64,000 bases of DNA from Tsukamurella tyrosinosolvens (GCF_900104775.1 NZ_FNSA01000003.1:1550001-1614000), one strand, 5' to 3'; positions 37,111-46,584 are shown, counted from the first letter of the stretch. Notes: generated from the sequence alone by a model not told the origin. Numbers and translations: made by a program.

Positions 37111-37911
37111 TCAGTTCCCGGTGAACCGAGGCGGCCGCTTGTCGAGCATCGCGGCGACGGCCTCGTGATGATCGGCCGTGGAATGCGCGATGGTCTGCAT
37201 CGCGGCGGAGAGCTCGAGCAGCGCGTCGAGGCTCTGGTGCTGTCCCTCCCGGAGCAACCGCTTGGTCATCCGCAGCGCCTGCGGCGGATTCGCGGCCACC
37301 CGGTCCGCGAGGGCGCGGGCCGCGGCGTGGAGCTCGTCGGGCTCGACGACGCTGGACACCATGCCCCACTCGAGGGCGGTCGCCGCGTCGACGGCCTCGC
37401 CCGTGAGTGCCATCTCCGTCGCCCGGGCCATGCCGACGATCCGCGGGAGCAGCCACGCGCCGCCGTCGCCGGGGATAAGGCCCACCTTGACGAAGCTCTC
37501 GGCGAAGACGGCCTTCGTGGACGCCACGCGCAGGTCGCACATCATGGCGAGGTCGCAGCCCGCGCCGATCGCCGGGCCGTTCACGGCCGCCACCGTCGGG
37601 ACTTCGCAGTGGTAGAGCGCCCGCGGGATGCGCTGGATGCCGTGCCGGTAACCCTGCCGCTGCTGCGCCGCGGTGCCGCCGAACATGCCCTCCTTGTCGC
37701 GCATGTGCTTGACGTTGCCGCCCGAGCTGAACGCCGAGCCGGCGCCGGTGAGGATCGCGACCCGCACCTCGTCGTCGCGGTTCACCGCGTCCACCGCGCG
37801 CTCGATCGCCTCGATCATCGCCTCGTCCGAGACGGGGTTCCGCGCGGCGGGGTCGTTCAGGGTCCAGGTGACGACGGGGCCGTCGCGCTCGATCAGGAGT
37901 GGTTCGGTCAT
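37111..37911 (-). CDS. Enoyl-CoA hydratase/isomerase family protein
   Basis: 266 residues, crotonase fold: oxyanion-hole loops GSAFSSGGNVKHM and NGPAIGAGCDLAMMCD, and the catalytic-Glu region VFAESFVKVGLIPGDGG. Ends 29 bp before the KstR-type box of the flavoprotein gene and has its own leaderless element, so the two need not be co-regulated. Its substrate is unknown, but the steroid-linked neighbour makes a degradative role plausible. Confidence 0.88.
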   Translation of the reverse strand: MTEPLLIERDGPVVTWTLNDPAARNPVSDEAMIEAIERAVDAVNRDDEVRVAILTGAGSAFSSGGNVKHMRDKEGMFGGTAAQQRQGYRHGIQRIPRALYHCEVPTVAAVNGPAIGAGCDLAMMCDLRVASTKAVFAESFVKVGLIPGDGGAWLLPRIVGMARATEMALTGEAVDAATALEWGMVSSVVEPDELHAAARALADRVAANPPQALRMTKRLLREGQHQSLDALLELSAAMQTIAHSTADHHEAVAAMLDKRPPRFTGN

Positions 37912-37917
37912 GGGGAG

Positions 37918-37923
37918 ACCCTA
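37918..37923 (-). promoter_or_regulatory. Leaderless -10 element TAGGGT
   Basis: TAGGGT ends 6 nt before the ATG at 37911 and contains the stop codon of the upstream AraC gene. Confidence 0.5.
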
Positions 37924-38682
37924 TGCGCTCCGGACGCGCGAGGGAGGCGCGCCGAACTCCGCCGTGAACGCGGCGGTGAACGCCGCGGGCGTCGCGTAGC
38001 CGAGGCGGCCGGCGGTCTCCGTGACCGTCGCGGTGCGCAACATCGGCAGCGCGGCGAGCAGCCGCGCCCGACGGCGCCACGCGGCGGGGCTCGACCCGGT
38101 CGCGGCCCGGAACCGGGCCGTGAACGAGCGCTCGCTCCGCCCGCACCGCGCAGCCCACTCGGCGTTGCCGACGGCGACATCCGGTGCGGTGAGATAGTCG
38201 CGGCACAGCGCGCGCAACTCCTCGTCGGCGGGGAGCGGAACGTGGAGCGGGAGCGGTGCGAGCGCGGCGATCTCGTGCAGGAGGAGCGCCGCGACGGCCC
38301 CGTCGCGGCCCGCCTCGTCGTACTCGGCGTCTGCGTCGACGGCCGCGAGGAGGAGCTCGCGGAGCAGGGGCGTCACGTCGACCACGGTGCAGCGGGACGG
38401 CCACCACGGCGCCGCCGCCGGCTCGACGTACAGGCTGCGCGTGCTCACGCCGGAATAGCGGACGCCGTGCGGCACGCCCGGCGGGATGAGCACGGCGCGG
38501 TCGGTCGGAACGGACCACGCCCCGTCGTCGGTGTCGACCTCCATGACGCCCGTCGCGGCGTACAGGAACTGGGCGCGCCGGTGGTGGTGCCGGGCCTGCG
38601 CGTAGCCGTCGGGATAGTCCGTGCCGACGGCGAGAACGTCGCGCGGAAGGTCCTCCAGCGCGGCGACGGGAACGTTCCGCAT
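37921..38682 (-). CDS. AraC-family transcriptional regulator with N-terminal cupin
   Basis: 253 residues. AraC_binding cupin (1-100, with RHHHRRAQFLYA and VLIPPGVPHGVRY) and a double HTH C-terminus (about 155-250, WAARCGRSERSFTARFRAATG and GYATPAAFTAAFTAEFG). Ends 9 bp upstream of the crotonase start, so it may control that gene or the divergent TauE/SafE exporter. ATG preceded by TAGTCT at 7 nt. Confidence 0.88.
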   Translation of the reverse strand: MRNVPVAALEDLPRDVLAVGTDYPDGYAQARHHHRRAQFLYAATGVMEVDTDDGAWSVPTDRAVLIPPGVPHGVRYSGVSTRSLYVEPAAAPWWPSRCTVVDVTPLLRELLLAAVDADAEYDEAGRDGAVAALLLHEIAALAPLPLHVPLPADEELRALCRDYLTAPDVAVGNAEWAARCGRSERSFTARFRAATGSSPAAWRRRARLLAALPMLRTATVTETAGRLGYATPAAFTAAFTAEFGAPPSRVRSA

Positions 38683-38689
38683 GCGCGCC

Positions 38690-38695
38690 AGACTA
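38690..38695 (-). promoter_or_regulatory. Leaderless -10 element TAGTCT
   Basis: TAGTCT ends 7 nt before the ATG at 38682 on the minus strand. Confidence 0.45.
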
Positions 38696-38763
38696 CCGAT
38701 ACTCAATGATCTGATGCCGACCATCGATTGCCGGTAAGTACGCGATCCGGTGGACTCGGAGCA

Positions 38764-39552
38764 GTGAGTGCACTGATCCTGGTTCTGGTCGGCATCGCCT
38801 CGGGCGTCACGACGGCGCTGTTCGGCTTCGGCGGCGGCTTCGTCGCGGTGCCCGTCCTGGTGTGGGCGGACGCCGCCCTCGGCGACGACGCCCCACGCGT
38901 CGCGGTGGCCACGTCGTCGGTGCTCATGGTGGTCGCCGCCGCCGTGGCGACGGCCTCCACGTCGCGCACCGTGCTCGCCGAGCTGCGGGGGAGCGGGCGC
39001 CTGCTCGGCCTGCTGGCGCTCGGCGGCGCGCTCGGCGCGGTGGCGGCACGGCACGTCCCCGGCGACGTCATCGCCGTCGGCTTCGTCGCCTACCTCCTGC
39101 TGACCATCGCGGCGGTCACCGCCCGGCCCGGGGTCCTCCAGGCGGGGGCCGACGGTGCGCGGCCGCTTCCGGCCGGTGCAGGCCTCCCGATCGGCGCGGT
39201 CGCGGCCTTCCTCGGGGTGGGAGGCAGCGTCGTGACGGTGCCGCTGATGCGCCGCAACGGTCACCGCATGGCGGTGGCGACGGCGCTGGCGAACCCGCTG
39301 ACGCTCGCGGTGGCGCTCCCCGCGACGGCGGTCTTCCTCCTGCTCTCCGGCGGACGGCCCGTCGGCGCCGGGGCCGGATTCGTGGGCGCCGTGGACGTCC
39401 TCGCCGCCGCGGCGCTGCTCGCCGGGTCGCTGCCGGTGATCGTGTTCCTGCGCCGCCGCGGCCCGCGGCTGTCCGATCGCGCGCACGCCCGCTGGTACGT
39501 CGGGCTGCTCGTAATGGTCGCCGTGGCGATGACCGCGGCGCTGTTCCGCTGA
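38764..39552 (+). CDS. TSUP (TauE/SafE) family anion exporter
   Basis: 262 residues, about eight membrane helices. The two TSUP half-repeats start with GIASGVTTALFGFGGGFVAVP and AVAAFLGVGGSVVTVPLM. Family members export sulfite, sulfoacetate or similar anions; the substrate here is unknown. GTG start with a GGAG 4 nt upstream. Ends 4 bp from the convergent ArsR gene. Confidence 0.85.
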   Translation: MSALILVLVGIASGVTTALFGFGGGFVAVPVLVWADAALGDDAPRVAVATSSVLMVVAAAVATASTSRTVLAELRGSGRLLGLLALGGALGAVAARHVPGDVIAVGFVAYLLLTIAAVTARPGVLQAGADGARPLPAGAGLPIGAVAAFLGVGGSVVTVPLMRRNGHRMAVATALANPLTLAVALPATAVFLLLSGGRPVGAGAGFVGAVDVLAAAALLAGSLPVIVFLRRRGPRLSDRAHARWYVGLLVMVAVAMTAALFR

Positions 39553-39556
39553 CGGG

Positions 39557-40294
39557 TCAGGCGGGCCAGTCGACGGCGAACCGTCGCGCGAGGACGCGTT
39601 CGCCGGCCGGGGTCACGCGGACGGCGCGGTACGTAGGGAGCCGCTCCGCCCAGCCGGCGGCGAAGAAGCGGTCGCACAGCGCGCGGCCGGCGCCGCCCGC
39701 GAGATGGTGCCGCGTCTCCGTCCAGTCGATGCAGTACCGCACGAGGGGACGGGAGGCACCGTCGGGCAGCGCGACCCCGAGGTCGGCGAGGAAGGCGCGC
39801 CCGTCGGCGGTGAGCCGGTAGTCGAGCTCCCGGCCGGCGGACGCGGGGTGGTCGGCACCGTCGTCGTGGAACAGGCCGTCGCCACCCGTGATCCGGCCGT
39901 GGTCGAGGAGCGAGCCCATGATCGCCACGCCGAGCCGCCCGGCGAAGTGGTCGTAACAGGTGCGGGCGGTGCGGAGCCGCTCGGCGCGGGTGGACGCCTT
40001 GAGCGTGGCGACCGGCTGCGGCGGCGCGAGCGCGGCGAGGCGTTCGACGAGGTCGGCGACCTCGGGTCCGGCGATCCGGTACCAGCGGTTCCGGCCCTCC
40101 GCGCGCACGGCCAGCAGCCCACCGTCGACCAGCTTGCGCAGGTGGCCGCTCGCGGTGGGGCGGGAGACGCCCGCCTCGTCGGCGAGGACGCCGGCCGCGA
40201 GCTCGCGGCCGCCCAACAGGGACAGCAGGATCCGGCTGCGCGTGCGGTCGGCGAAGAGCTCGCCGACACCCGCCAGGTCCGCGTCACCCGACAT
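39557..40294 (-). CDS. ArsR-type winged-helix regulator
   Basis: 245 residues. N-terminal wHTH (10-85: DRTRSRILLSLLGGRELAAGVLADEAG is its first half), followed by a 150-residue C-terminal domain with Cys and His residues seen in similar large ArsR-like proteins. No clear metal-binding motif. Its start overlaps the MFS stop by 11 bp, so it is co-expressed with that exporter and probably regulates it. Confidence 0.85.
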   Translation of the reverse strand: MSGDADLAGVGELFADRTRSRILLSLLGGRELAAGVLADEAGVSRPTASGHLRKLVDGGLLAVRAEGRNRWYRIAGPEVADLVERLAALAPPQPVATLKASTRAERLRTARTCYDHFAGRLGVAIMGSLLDHGRITGGDGLFHDDGADHPASAGRELDYRLTADGRAFLADLGVALPDGASRPLVRYCIDWTETRHHLAGGAGRALCDRFFAAGWAERLPTYRAVRVTPAGERVLARRFAVDWPA

Positions 40295-41639
40295 CGCAGA
40301 GGTCCTCTCGCCGGCTCGTCGTGGCGCCGATGCTGGTGGCCACCCCGACCACGAGTATGGCCGCGGCTACGGCGAAGGTCAGCGATAGCGCCGTCGAGGA
40401 GCGGCCCGTGGCGTTGTCGAGGGCGCCGAACCCGGCTACACCGAGCGCGCCGCCCGCCTGGCGGGCGCAGTTGAGGACCGCGCCGGCGAGGCCCGCGTGC
40501 TCGGGTGGCGCGGCGGCCAGCGCGACCGAGGTCATGGCGGGCATCGCGAGCGAGGCGAGGCCGACGAGGCCCATGCCGGTGACGATCGCACCGGGGTGCG
40601 ACGCTCCGGCCGAGACGACGAGCGCGCCCACCGCCGCGCACGTGAACCCGGCGACCATCGGCGGACGCGGGCCGGTGCGCGCGGTGATGAAACCACTGGT
40701 GGTGGAGCCGAGCGCCACGACGATCGTCATCGGCAGGATCGCCGCCCCGGTCTGCAGGACGGTGAGGCCGTGCACGTCCTGGAGGGCGAGGCCGACGACG
40801 AGGAGGGCGCCGTACAGCGCGGAGTTGAACACGAAGCCGGTCAGGACCGCCCCGCGGAACTGGACGCGGGCGAGCATGTCTCGCGGGATCATCGGATCGC
40901 CGACCGACCGTTGTGCGGCCACGAAAGCCCAGCCCGTCGCGGTGGCGGCCGCGGCGAGGATGGTGGTGGGTGCGACGCGGCCCTGGCCGAGTTCGATGAG
41001 CGCGGCGGTACCCAGCGCGAGCGTCGCGGCGCCGAGCGCCGCGCCGCGGACGTCGAGTCGGCGGGCGTGGCGCGACGAGGCCGGCACGGTGCGCGCGGCC
41101 GCGATCCCCGCGAGGATCGCGATGGGAGCGCCGACCCAGAAGGCGGCCCGCCACCCCGAGCTGGTCGCGAGGAGACCGCCGATGGGCGGCCCGGCGGCGA
41201 AGCCCGCGCTCGCGATCCCGCCCCACACCCCCAGCGCGCGGGCCCGCTCCGCCGGGCCGGGGTAGAGCTCGCCGATCATCGCCAGCGAGCTGGGCAGGAT
41301 CATCGCCGCCGCGACCCCCTGGACGATGCGCGCCCCGATCAGGACGGCCCAGCCCGGTGCGAGCGCGCACGCCGCGGTCGCCAGCGCGAACAGCGCGAAG
41401 CCGAGGGTGCAGACCCGCCGCCGCCCGAACCGGTCGGCAGCCGATCCGGCGATGAGCATCAGGGCGGCGAACGGGATCGCGTACCCGTCGACCGCCCACT
41501 GCGCGAGCCCGAGCCCGCCGCCCAGGTCGCGGGACATGGACCCCAGGACGACGTTGACGACGGTGGCGTCGAACTGGATCAGCCCGAACGCGACCGACAG
41601 GGCGAGGAGGGCGACGGTGCGCCGCCGGGCGGGATGCAT
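40284..41639 (-). CDS. MFS multidrug-type transporter (DHA2-like)
   Basis: 451 residues, 12-14 helices. Motif A-like GSAADRFGRRRVCTLG between helices 2 and 3, and the motif C-like GPPIGGLLA of drug/H+ antiporters. Likely proton-driven efflux; substrate unknown. Partner of the overlapping ArsR gene. An imperfect CAGGCT lies 6 nt before the ATG. Confidence 0.85.
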   Translation of the reverse strand: MHPARRRTVALLALSVAFGLIQFDATVVNVVLGSMSRDLGGGLGLAQWAVDGYAIPFAALMLIAGSAADRFGRRRVCTLGFALFALATAACALAPGWAVLIGARIVQGVAAAMILPSSLAMIGELYPGPAERARALGVWGGIASAGFAAGPPIGGLLATSSGWRAAFWVGAPIAILAGIAAARTVPASSRHARRLDVRGAALGAATLALGTAALIELGQGRVAPTTILAAAATATGWAFVAAQRSVGDPMIPRDMLARVQFRGAVLTGFVFNSALYGALLVVGLALQDVHGLTVLQTGAAILPMTIVVALGSTTSGFITARTGPRPPMVAGFTCAAVGALVVSAGASHPGAIVTGMGLVGLASLAMPAMTSVALAAAPPEHAGLAGAVLNCARQAGGALGVAGFGALDNATGRSSTALSLTFAVAAAILVVGVATSIGATTSRREDLCDVG

Positions 41640-41712
41640 GTCCCCAGCCTGGTGCCGAAACGGTTCGGCCCCCGCCGAACTGTTCCGCCGGACGATTCCC
41701 TCCGGAGACGAC

Positions 41713-41740
41713 GAAAGCCCCGGCCGGGGCCGGGGCTTTC
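41713..41740. terminator. Hairpin terminator beside tRNA-Gly
   Basis: A 13-bp perfect stem (41713-41725 with 41728-41740) with a two-base loop, 4 bp beyond the tRNA 3' end in the direction of its transcription. Confidence 0.75.
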
Positions 41741-41744
41741 GTGC

Positions 41745-41818
41745 TGGAGCGGGCGACGGGAATCGAACCCGCGTAGCTAGTTTGGAAGACTAGGGCTCTA
41801 CCATTGAGCTACGCCCGC
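41745..41818 (-). tRNA. tRNA-Gly (anticodon UCC), CCA encoded
   Basis: On the minus strand GCGGGCG (7-bp acceptor) pairs with CGCCCGC; the D-arm has AGCTCAATGGTAGAGC, the anticodon loop CTTCCAA gives UCC, and the T-arm has GGTTCGATTCC. The 3' CCA (41745-41747) is encoded. Sits alone between an MFS gene and an SDR gene. Confidence 0.96.
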
Positions 41819-41903
41819 GTGCGCCGCTTCCGGCGCGCGAGACATGTTACGGCATGCGACCCGCGGGACGGAATTCTCCCCGCCCGACGGGTCGCCGCGA
41901 GGA

Positions 41904-42740
41904 TCAGCGGAAGCCCTCGATGTGGTCGCACGCCCAGCTCGCGTAGCTCCGGGCCGGGCGGCCCAGGATCCGGGACACCGCGTCGGTGGGTCGGGACGGA
42001 TGCTCGGCGGCGACCTCGAAGGACCGCAGCATCGCATCGACCGCGGGCGCGGGCACGCCGACCGCCGCGAGCCGCCGGCGCACCTCGTCCGGCTCGATGG
42101 GCCGCACGTCGAGGGGCGTGCCCAGTGCCTCCGCGACCACCGCCAGCTGCTCGCGGGAGCTCAGCGCGTTCGGACCCGTCAGGTGCAGCGGACCGTCGGG
42201 CTCGGGCGTGCCGAGCAGGAGCGCTGCGGCCACGTCGGCGACGTCCCGCTCGTCGACCGGTGTCATCGGGACGTCGAGGTACGGCGCCTCCGCGAACCGG
42301 GCGGCGCGCACCGTCGGGCCCCACCAGTGCAGCGTGTTCAGTGCGAACGGGACAGGGCGCAGCACGTGGCGCGTGCCGTCGAAGCGACTGCTGACCTCCT
42401 CCAGCGCGCGATGGTGCGCGCCGGTCGGGCTCTGCGAGTCGGTCACCGAGGCGGTGGACAGGTGCACCAGGCGACCGGTCCCGGTGGCGTTCGCGGCATC
42501 GACGAGCTCGGTGAGGCGCTCCTCCTGGTCGGTGCCCAGCGCGGACGCGACGATCAGCAGCGCCGAGCAGCCGTGGAGTAGAGCTGCGGCCGGATCGGTC
42601 GGGCGCACCACCTCCACCGCGTCGGGCAGGCCCGCCGTGTCCGGCGTCCGACTCGTCGCGCGGACTGCGGCACCGCCCGCGACGAGCTGCTCCACCACGC
42701 GCCGCCCGATCACGCCGGTCGCGCCGGTCACCAGGATCAT
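41904..42740 (-). CDS. NAD(P)-binding NmrA-like oxidoreductase
   Basis: 278 residues. Rossmann motif MILVTGATGVIGRRVVEQL at the N-terminus, then a NmrA/HSCARG-like fold without the SDR YxxxK pair, as in atypical SDRs that bind NADP as sensors or reductases. ATG 42740 follows GGGAG. Monocistronic; role unknown. Confidence 0.85.
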   Translation of the reverse strand: MILVTGATGVIGRRVVEQLVAGGAAVRATSRTPDTAGLPDAVEVVRPTDPAAALLHGCSALLIVASALGTDQEERLTELVDAANATGTGRLVHLSTASVTDSQSPTGAHHRALEEVSSRFDGTRHVLRPVPFALNTLHWWGPTVRAARFAEAPYLDVPMTPVDERDVADVAAALLLGTPEPDGPLHLTGPNALSSREQLAVVAEALGTPLDVRPIEPDEVRRRLAAVGVPAPAVDAMLRSFEVAAEHPSRPTDAVSRILGRPARSYASWACDHIEGFR

Positions 42741-42830
42741 GTGGCTCCCATCGGTCGGGCGAAACGTCGTTTCCCACCCTACGGAAGGCGAGCCGGGGTG
42801 AAGTTGAAAAGAGTGCATCCGCAATGCAGG

Positions 42831-44102
42831 ATGAGTGCCGTGAATCCCGACGGAACCGGCAATCAGCCCAGCTACGGCCCCGATGGTCAGTGGGCGCGGC
42901 CCGCTGATCCGCAGCAGGGCGACCCGCAGTACGGGTACCAGCAGCCGGGCCCGCCGCAGTACCCCTCCGGCGACCCGTGGGCGCAGCCGTACGGCCAGCC
43001 GCAGCCCGGGTATGCCCAGCAGGGATACCCGCAGGGCTACCCCCAGCAGGGATACGGGCAGCCCGGCCCCGGCTGGGGCGCGCCCGCGCCCGAGGTGAAG
43101 GTCGGGATCGTCGCGCTGCGCCCGCTCGACCTGGGCGACATCTACGGCGGCGCGATGGCCGCGATCCGAACCAACCCGGGCGTCATGGTCGGGCTGACGG
43201 CGGTGCTCGTTCTGGTCACGCAGGTGATCACCTTTCTGGCGCAGATCCCGTTGACGCGCATCCCAGTCGATCCGGACGCCGAGGCAGACGAGTTCCTCGG
43301 TGACCTCGCCGCGGCCTCCGGTCTCAGCATCGGTGTCGGGCTCATCGCGGGCATCGCCACGCTCTTCCTCACGGGCGTCCTGACAGTCGCGGTCGCGCGC
43401 GCGGTGATGGGGGAGCGGACCAGCTCCGGCGAGGCGGTGCGGGCGATCGGTCCCCGCCTGCTGTCGCTGATCGGGCTCAGCCTGCTGCAGTTCCTCATCT
43501 TCCTCGTGCCCACCGCGCTGGTGGTCGGTCTCGTCGTCGTCATCGCGGTGGCGGCGGGCGATGCGGGTCCCGTCGTGGCGATCCTCGTCGCGTTCCTGCT
43601 GTTCCTCGTGCTGATCGTCGGATTCCTGGCGCTCCTGCCGACGGTCTCGCTCGCGTACCCGGCCGTCGTCCTCGAGCGGGCCGACCCGATCACGGCACTG
43701 AAGCGCGGCTACGAGCTGCAGCGGCCGGGCTTCTGGCGGGTCCTCGGCATTCTGCTGCTCACCTACCTCATCGCCGGCATCATCACGATCGTCATCTCGC
43801 TCCCGTTCGGCGTCGTCAGCGTGATCGTCGACGACGGTGCCGGGCTCGAGAACCTCGCGGGCACGACGGTGACGGGGCTCGCCCTTGCGGGCGTTGGTGC
43901 AGCGATCGCGCAGGTCCTCACGGCGCCCTTCCTCGCTGGCGTGCAGACGCTGCTGTACGTCGATCAGCGGACGCGCAACGAGCAGTTCGACCAGGTGCTC
44001 CGCGACGAGGCGATCCGCCGCTGGCAGACCGGCGTGCCGGGCATCCCGACGGACGCGCTGTGGCTGCAGAAGCCGCGGGCCGCACCGTCGACCTGGTACT
44101 GA
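42831..44102 (+). CDS. Multi-pass membrane protein, glycerophosphodiesterase membrane-domain-like
   Basis: 423 residues: a Pro/Gln/Gly/Tyr-rich cytosolic N-terminus (1-85, PQYGYQQPGPPQY and similar), then six hydrophobic helices of the GPDPase_memb/DUF7544-like type (105-395) with the typical PAVVLERADPITALKRGYEL. No catalytic phosphodiesterase domain is attached, so it probably acts as a structural or transport-like membrane protein. ATG with CAGG just upstream. A 15-bp duplication follows its stop. Confidence 0.75.
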   Translation: MSAVNPDGTGNQPSYGPDGQWARPADPQQGDPQYGYQQPGPPQYPSGDPWAQPYGQPQPGYAQQGYPQGYPQQGYGQPGPGWGAPAPEVKVGIVALRPLDLGDIYGGAMAAIRTNPGVMVGLTAVLVLVTQVITFLAQIPLTRIPVDPDAEADEFLGDLAAASGLSIGVGLIAGIATLFLTGVLTVAVARAVMGERTSSGEAVRAIGPRLLSLIGLSLLQFLIFLVPTALVVGLVVVIAVAAGDAGPVVAILVAFLLFLVLIVGFLALLPTVSLAYPAVVLERADPITALKRGYELQRPGFWRVLGILLLTYLIAGIITIVISLPFGVVSVIVDDGAGLENLAGTTVTGLALAGVGAAIAQVLTAPFLAGVQTLLYVDQRTRNEQFDQVLRDEAIRRWQTGVPGIPTDALWLQKPRAAPSTWY

Positions 44103-44116
44103 CCGACCTGGTACTG
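44089..44116. repeat. 15-bp-period tandem duplication over a stop codon
   Basis: CGACCTGGTACTG occurs at 44089-44101 and again at 44104-44116 (period 15). The first copy contains the last codons of the membrane-protein gene and its TGA begins at 44100. Small, recent-looking slippage or duplication. Confidence 0.7.
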
Positions 44117-44129
44117 CCCCGGAACGGCC

Positions 44130-45323
44130 TCAGGCGCGTTCGCGCGCCACGATCCACCGGCTCACCGGGGTCCGCAGCACCAGGTCCACGAAGAGCAGCG
44201 ACATCGCGAGCACGACGACCGACAGGGTCGCGGTGCGCAGCAGCGCCGACGCGGGGAACCAGGTGCCCAGCAGCTCGAAGAAGCCGGCCTTACTGAGGAT
44301 GTCGAGCATGAGCGGGTGCACCGCGAACACGCCGAACGCGCGGATCGTGGCGTAGGAGACGACGCGCTCGCCGACGGCCCGCCCGGAGGCGCGCAGGTCG
44401 TCCCACATCATCGCGGCCAGCCAGATCAGGATCGTCGCGGCGACGTACCACGGCAGGTAGAGCGGATTCCACGCCGCGGTGGCCGTCTCGGGCACGACGC
44501 CGGGCTCGGTGTCGCGCAGGTAGATGACGAGACTGAAGGCGCCGGCCGCCAGGCACACGGCGATCAGCCGCAGCGCGTGCGATCGGAGCCACGGGCCGAC
44601 CTTCTCGTAGTGCTGCGCGGCGAGCATGCCCATCGCGACGAACAGCACGTACATGGGAAGCAGCTTCCACAGGTGGTTGAAGAGCGTCTCCCACGGCTGC
44701 CCCGGCGGGCGGGGCGTGTACTGATAGAACGCGAAGAACCCGAGCTGGATCGCGCCGGCGCTGAGCAGCACCGTCCACGGATGGCGCTCGAGCTTGTGCG
44801 CGAGCTTCTGCAGCGCGGGGAAGAACAGGTAGATCTGCATCGAGATCAGCAGGAAGTACAGCTGGTACTTCGCGTCGCCGGTGAACGTGGTGCGGGCGAG
44901 GTCGCCCAGCCAGCGCCCGGGCGACGGGAACGGATCGCCGGCGATGAGCAGGTGATCGGTGATCGAGTAGACGAGGGTCCACACCAGGTACGGGCCGACG
45001 ATGAGCCCGAAGCGCTTGCGCCAGAACTCGCGGGCCGTCATGGTCCTGCCGCGCATGCTCAGGACCAGGACGAACAGCGTCACGGCGACGAAGCCGTACC
45101 GGGTGAGGTGCAGCGCCGCGGAGATGAGCCCGGTCTGCCGGATCACGTCGGGGGTGTAGTTGATCGTGGTGACGCAGTGCGCGATCACGACGCCGAGGAA
45201 CAGCAGGACGCGAGTGAGGTCGGCGGTCTGCTCGCGTTTCGGCTTCGCCGGCGCCTTCTGGGGCGCGGCGACCTGCGGCGTCTTCGTCGTTTCGATGGTG
45301 GGCACCACCCTGGTGTCGTGCAA
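44130..45323 (-). CDS. Acyltransferase-3 family membrane protein
   Basis: 397 residues. About ten helices with the acyltransferase_3 signatures FLGVVIAHCVT near the N-terminus and FWRKRFGLIVGPYLVWTLVY after helix 3. Members O-acetylate or O-succinylate cell-surface glycans and lipids using acyl-CoA. The start is uncertain: TTG 45323 gives a 35-residue Lys/Pro-rich N-terminus; GTG codons at 45308 and 45305 are also open. The 118 bp upstream are AT-leaning and hold no other gene. Confidence 0.78.
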   Translation of the reverse strand: MHDTRVVPTIETTKTPQVAAPQKAPAKPKREQTADLTRVLLFLGVVIAHCVTTINYTPDVIRQTGLISAALHLTRYGFVAVTLFVLVLSMRGRTMTAREFWRKRFGLIVGPYLVWTLVYSITDHLLIAGDPFPSPGRWLGDLARTTFTGDAKYQLYFLLISMQIYLFFPALQKLAHKLERHPWTVLLSAGAIQLGFFAFYQYTPRPPGQPWETLFNHLWKLLPMYVLFVAMGMLAAQHYEKVGPWLRSHALRLIAVCLAAGAFSLVIYLRDTEPGVVPETATAAWNPLYLPWYVAATILIWLAAMMWDDLRASGRAVGERVVSYATIRAFGVFAVHPLMLDILSKAGFFELLGTWFPASALLRTATLSVVVLAMSLLFVDLVLRTPVSRWIVARERA

Positions 45324-45441
45324 GGGCTGAGCGTCTTCACCCCGGGCTGTCGTCGTGTTTGTTTCGGTATCCTACGTGACACTCCTGCAAGAATCGGACA
45401 AGGGGCGCATCCGCCCGTGTCCGATCACGACGCCGTGGAAG

Positions 45442-46572
45442 TCACCGGGCGGTGATGAGCGGGATGGCCTGTTCGTCCACGGTCCACGCCCCGTGATGGC
45501 CCAGCATCCGCGACTCCATCGGCTCCTGACTGGGCGTGACCAGCACCGATCCGCCCTGCGCCACGGCGAGGACGTGACCGATGCGGTGCGCGACCACCGG
45601 GTTCGGGGGCGTGGGGCCGAACCAGTGCTCGTCGAGCGCCTGCTCGCGGGTCACCACGTGCGCGTGGGGTCCGAGCGTCTCGGACCAGCGCGCCAGGACG
45701 TCGTCGACGTGGTGCCCCCGCGCGAGGTAGACGTGTCGCACCCGCGCCTCGCCGGCGATGATCCGGACGCCGCGGTGCAGGGCCGGCAGCACGTCGAGGT
45801 TCACCAGCGATTCGGCCTGGATCATCCCGTGGTCGCCGGTCGCGAGGACGGTGCACGTCGCGGGCAGGTCTGCCAGGAGGTCCGCGAACATCGCGTCGAC
45901 GGCGCGCAGCACGCCGAGCCATTCGGGGGATCCCGGTCCGTGGACGTGCCCGGCCGCGTCCAGCAGGCCCGTGTAGGCGTACGCGAACCGTCGGGTCGCG
46001 GAGTCGTGCCGGGCCACCTCGAGCACGCCCGCGCGGACCTCGTCGAGGTGCGACGCCGGATGCAGGACTCCGGCGGCGCGGAACGAGGCCCGGGTCAGGC
46101 CGGAGGTCTCCTGGTAGGCGGGCACCACGTAGTGGATCTCGGCGCCCGCGTCCGCGAGGTCCTCGAGGCGGCTGCGGCGGCGTTGCAGCTCGCGCGGCGG
46201 GTGCGATTCCCGGGCGTCGGGCCCGCTCGCCCCGTCGATGGTCCAGCGCAGTGAGTTGAACAGGCGCCGGCCGTGCTCGTCGGGCACGCCGAAGCTGTAG
46301 CCGACGATGCCGTGCGCCGCGCACGGCGCGCCCAGGGCGAGGCTCGACAGGCTGCTGGCCGTGGTCGCCGGGAAGCCCGCGTTGAGCGTCGAGCGCACGT
46401 GGGCCGCGAGCGTCGGCGCGTCCTCGGCGTGGCGGCGCAGGAGCTCCGCGCCGAGCCCGTCGATGAGCAGTAGGACCACGTCCCGTTCGACCGTCAGGCC
46501 CAGCGGATTCTCCCCGGCGATGCCGAAAGCGCTACAGACCGAGGGCAATACGTCGGAGAGCATGCCGGTCAT
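45442..46572 (-). CDS. Alkaline phosphatase superfamily phosphodiesterase/pyrophosphatase
   Basis: 376 residues, nucleotide pyrophosphatase/phosphodiesterase-like (PF01663). Metal ligand Asp in LLLIDGLGAELL and the nucleophile region FPATTASSLSSLALG (the Thr), followed by ATGDHGM with the metal-binding Asp-His. No signal peptide, so cytosolic. Start ATG 46572 with TACGAT at 6 nt; a second ATG is at 46563. Confidence 0.85.
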   Translation of the reverse strand: MTGMLSDVLPSVCSAFGIAGENPLGLTVERDVVLLLIDGLGAELLRRHAEDAPTLAAHVRSTLNAGFPATTASSLSSLALGAPCAAHGIVGYSFGVPDEHGRRLFNSLRWTIDGASGPDARESHPPRELQRRRSRLEDLADAGAEIHYVVPAYQETSGLTRASFRAAGVLHPASHLDEVRAGVLEVARHDSATRRFAYAYTGLLDAAGHVHGPGSPEWLGVLRAVDAMFADLLADLPATCTVLATGDHGMIQAESLVNLDVLPALHRGVRIIAGEARVRHVYLARGHHVDDVLARWSETLGPHAHVVTREQALDEHWFGPTPPNPVVAHRIGHVLAVAQGGSVLVTPSQEPMESRMLGHHGAWTVDEQAIPLITAR

Positions 46573-46578
46573 CCGTCG

Positions 46579-46584
46579 ATCGTA
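46579..46584 (-). promoter_or_regulatory. Leaderless -10 element TACGAT
   Basis: TACGAT ends 6 nt before the ATG at 46572 on the minus strand. Confidence 0.5.

Noticed and set aside
34784-38709. Very long open frames on the strand opposite the flavoprotein and crotonase genes (for example plus strand 35035-38709)
   Set aside because: High GC keeps antisense frames free of stops; the encoded proteins are Arg/Ala/Gly-rich with no motif, while the other strand has full enzyme signatures.
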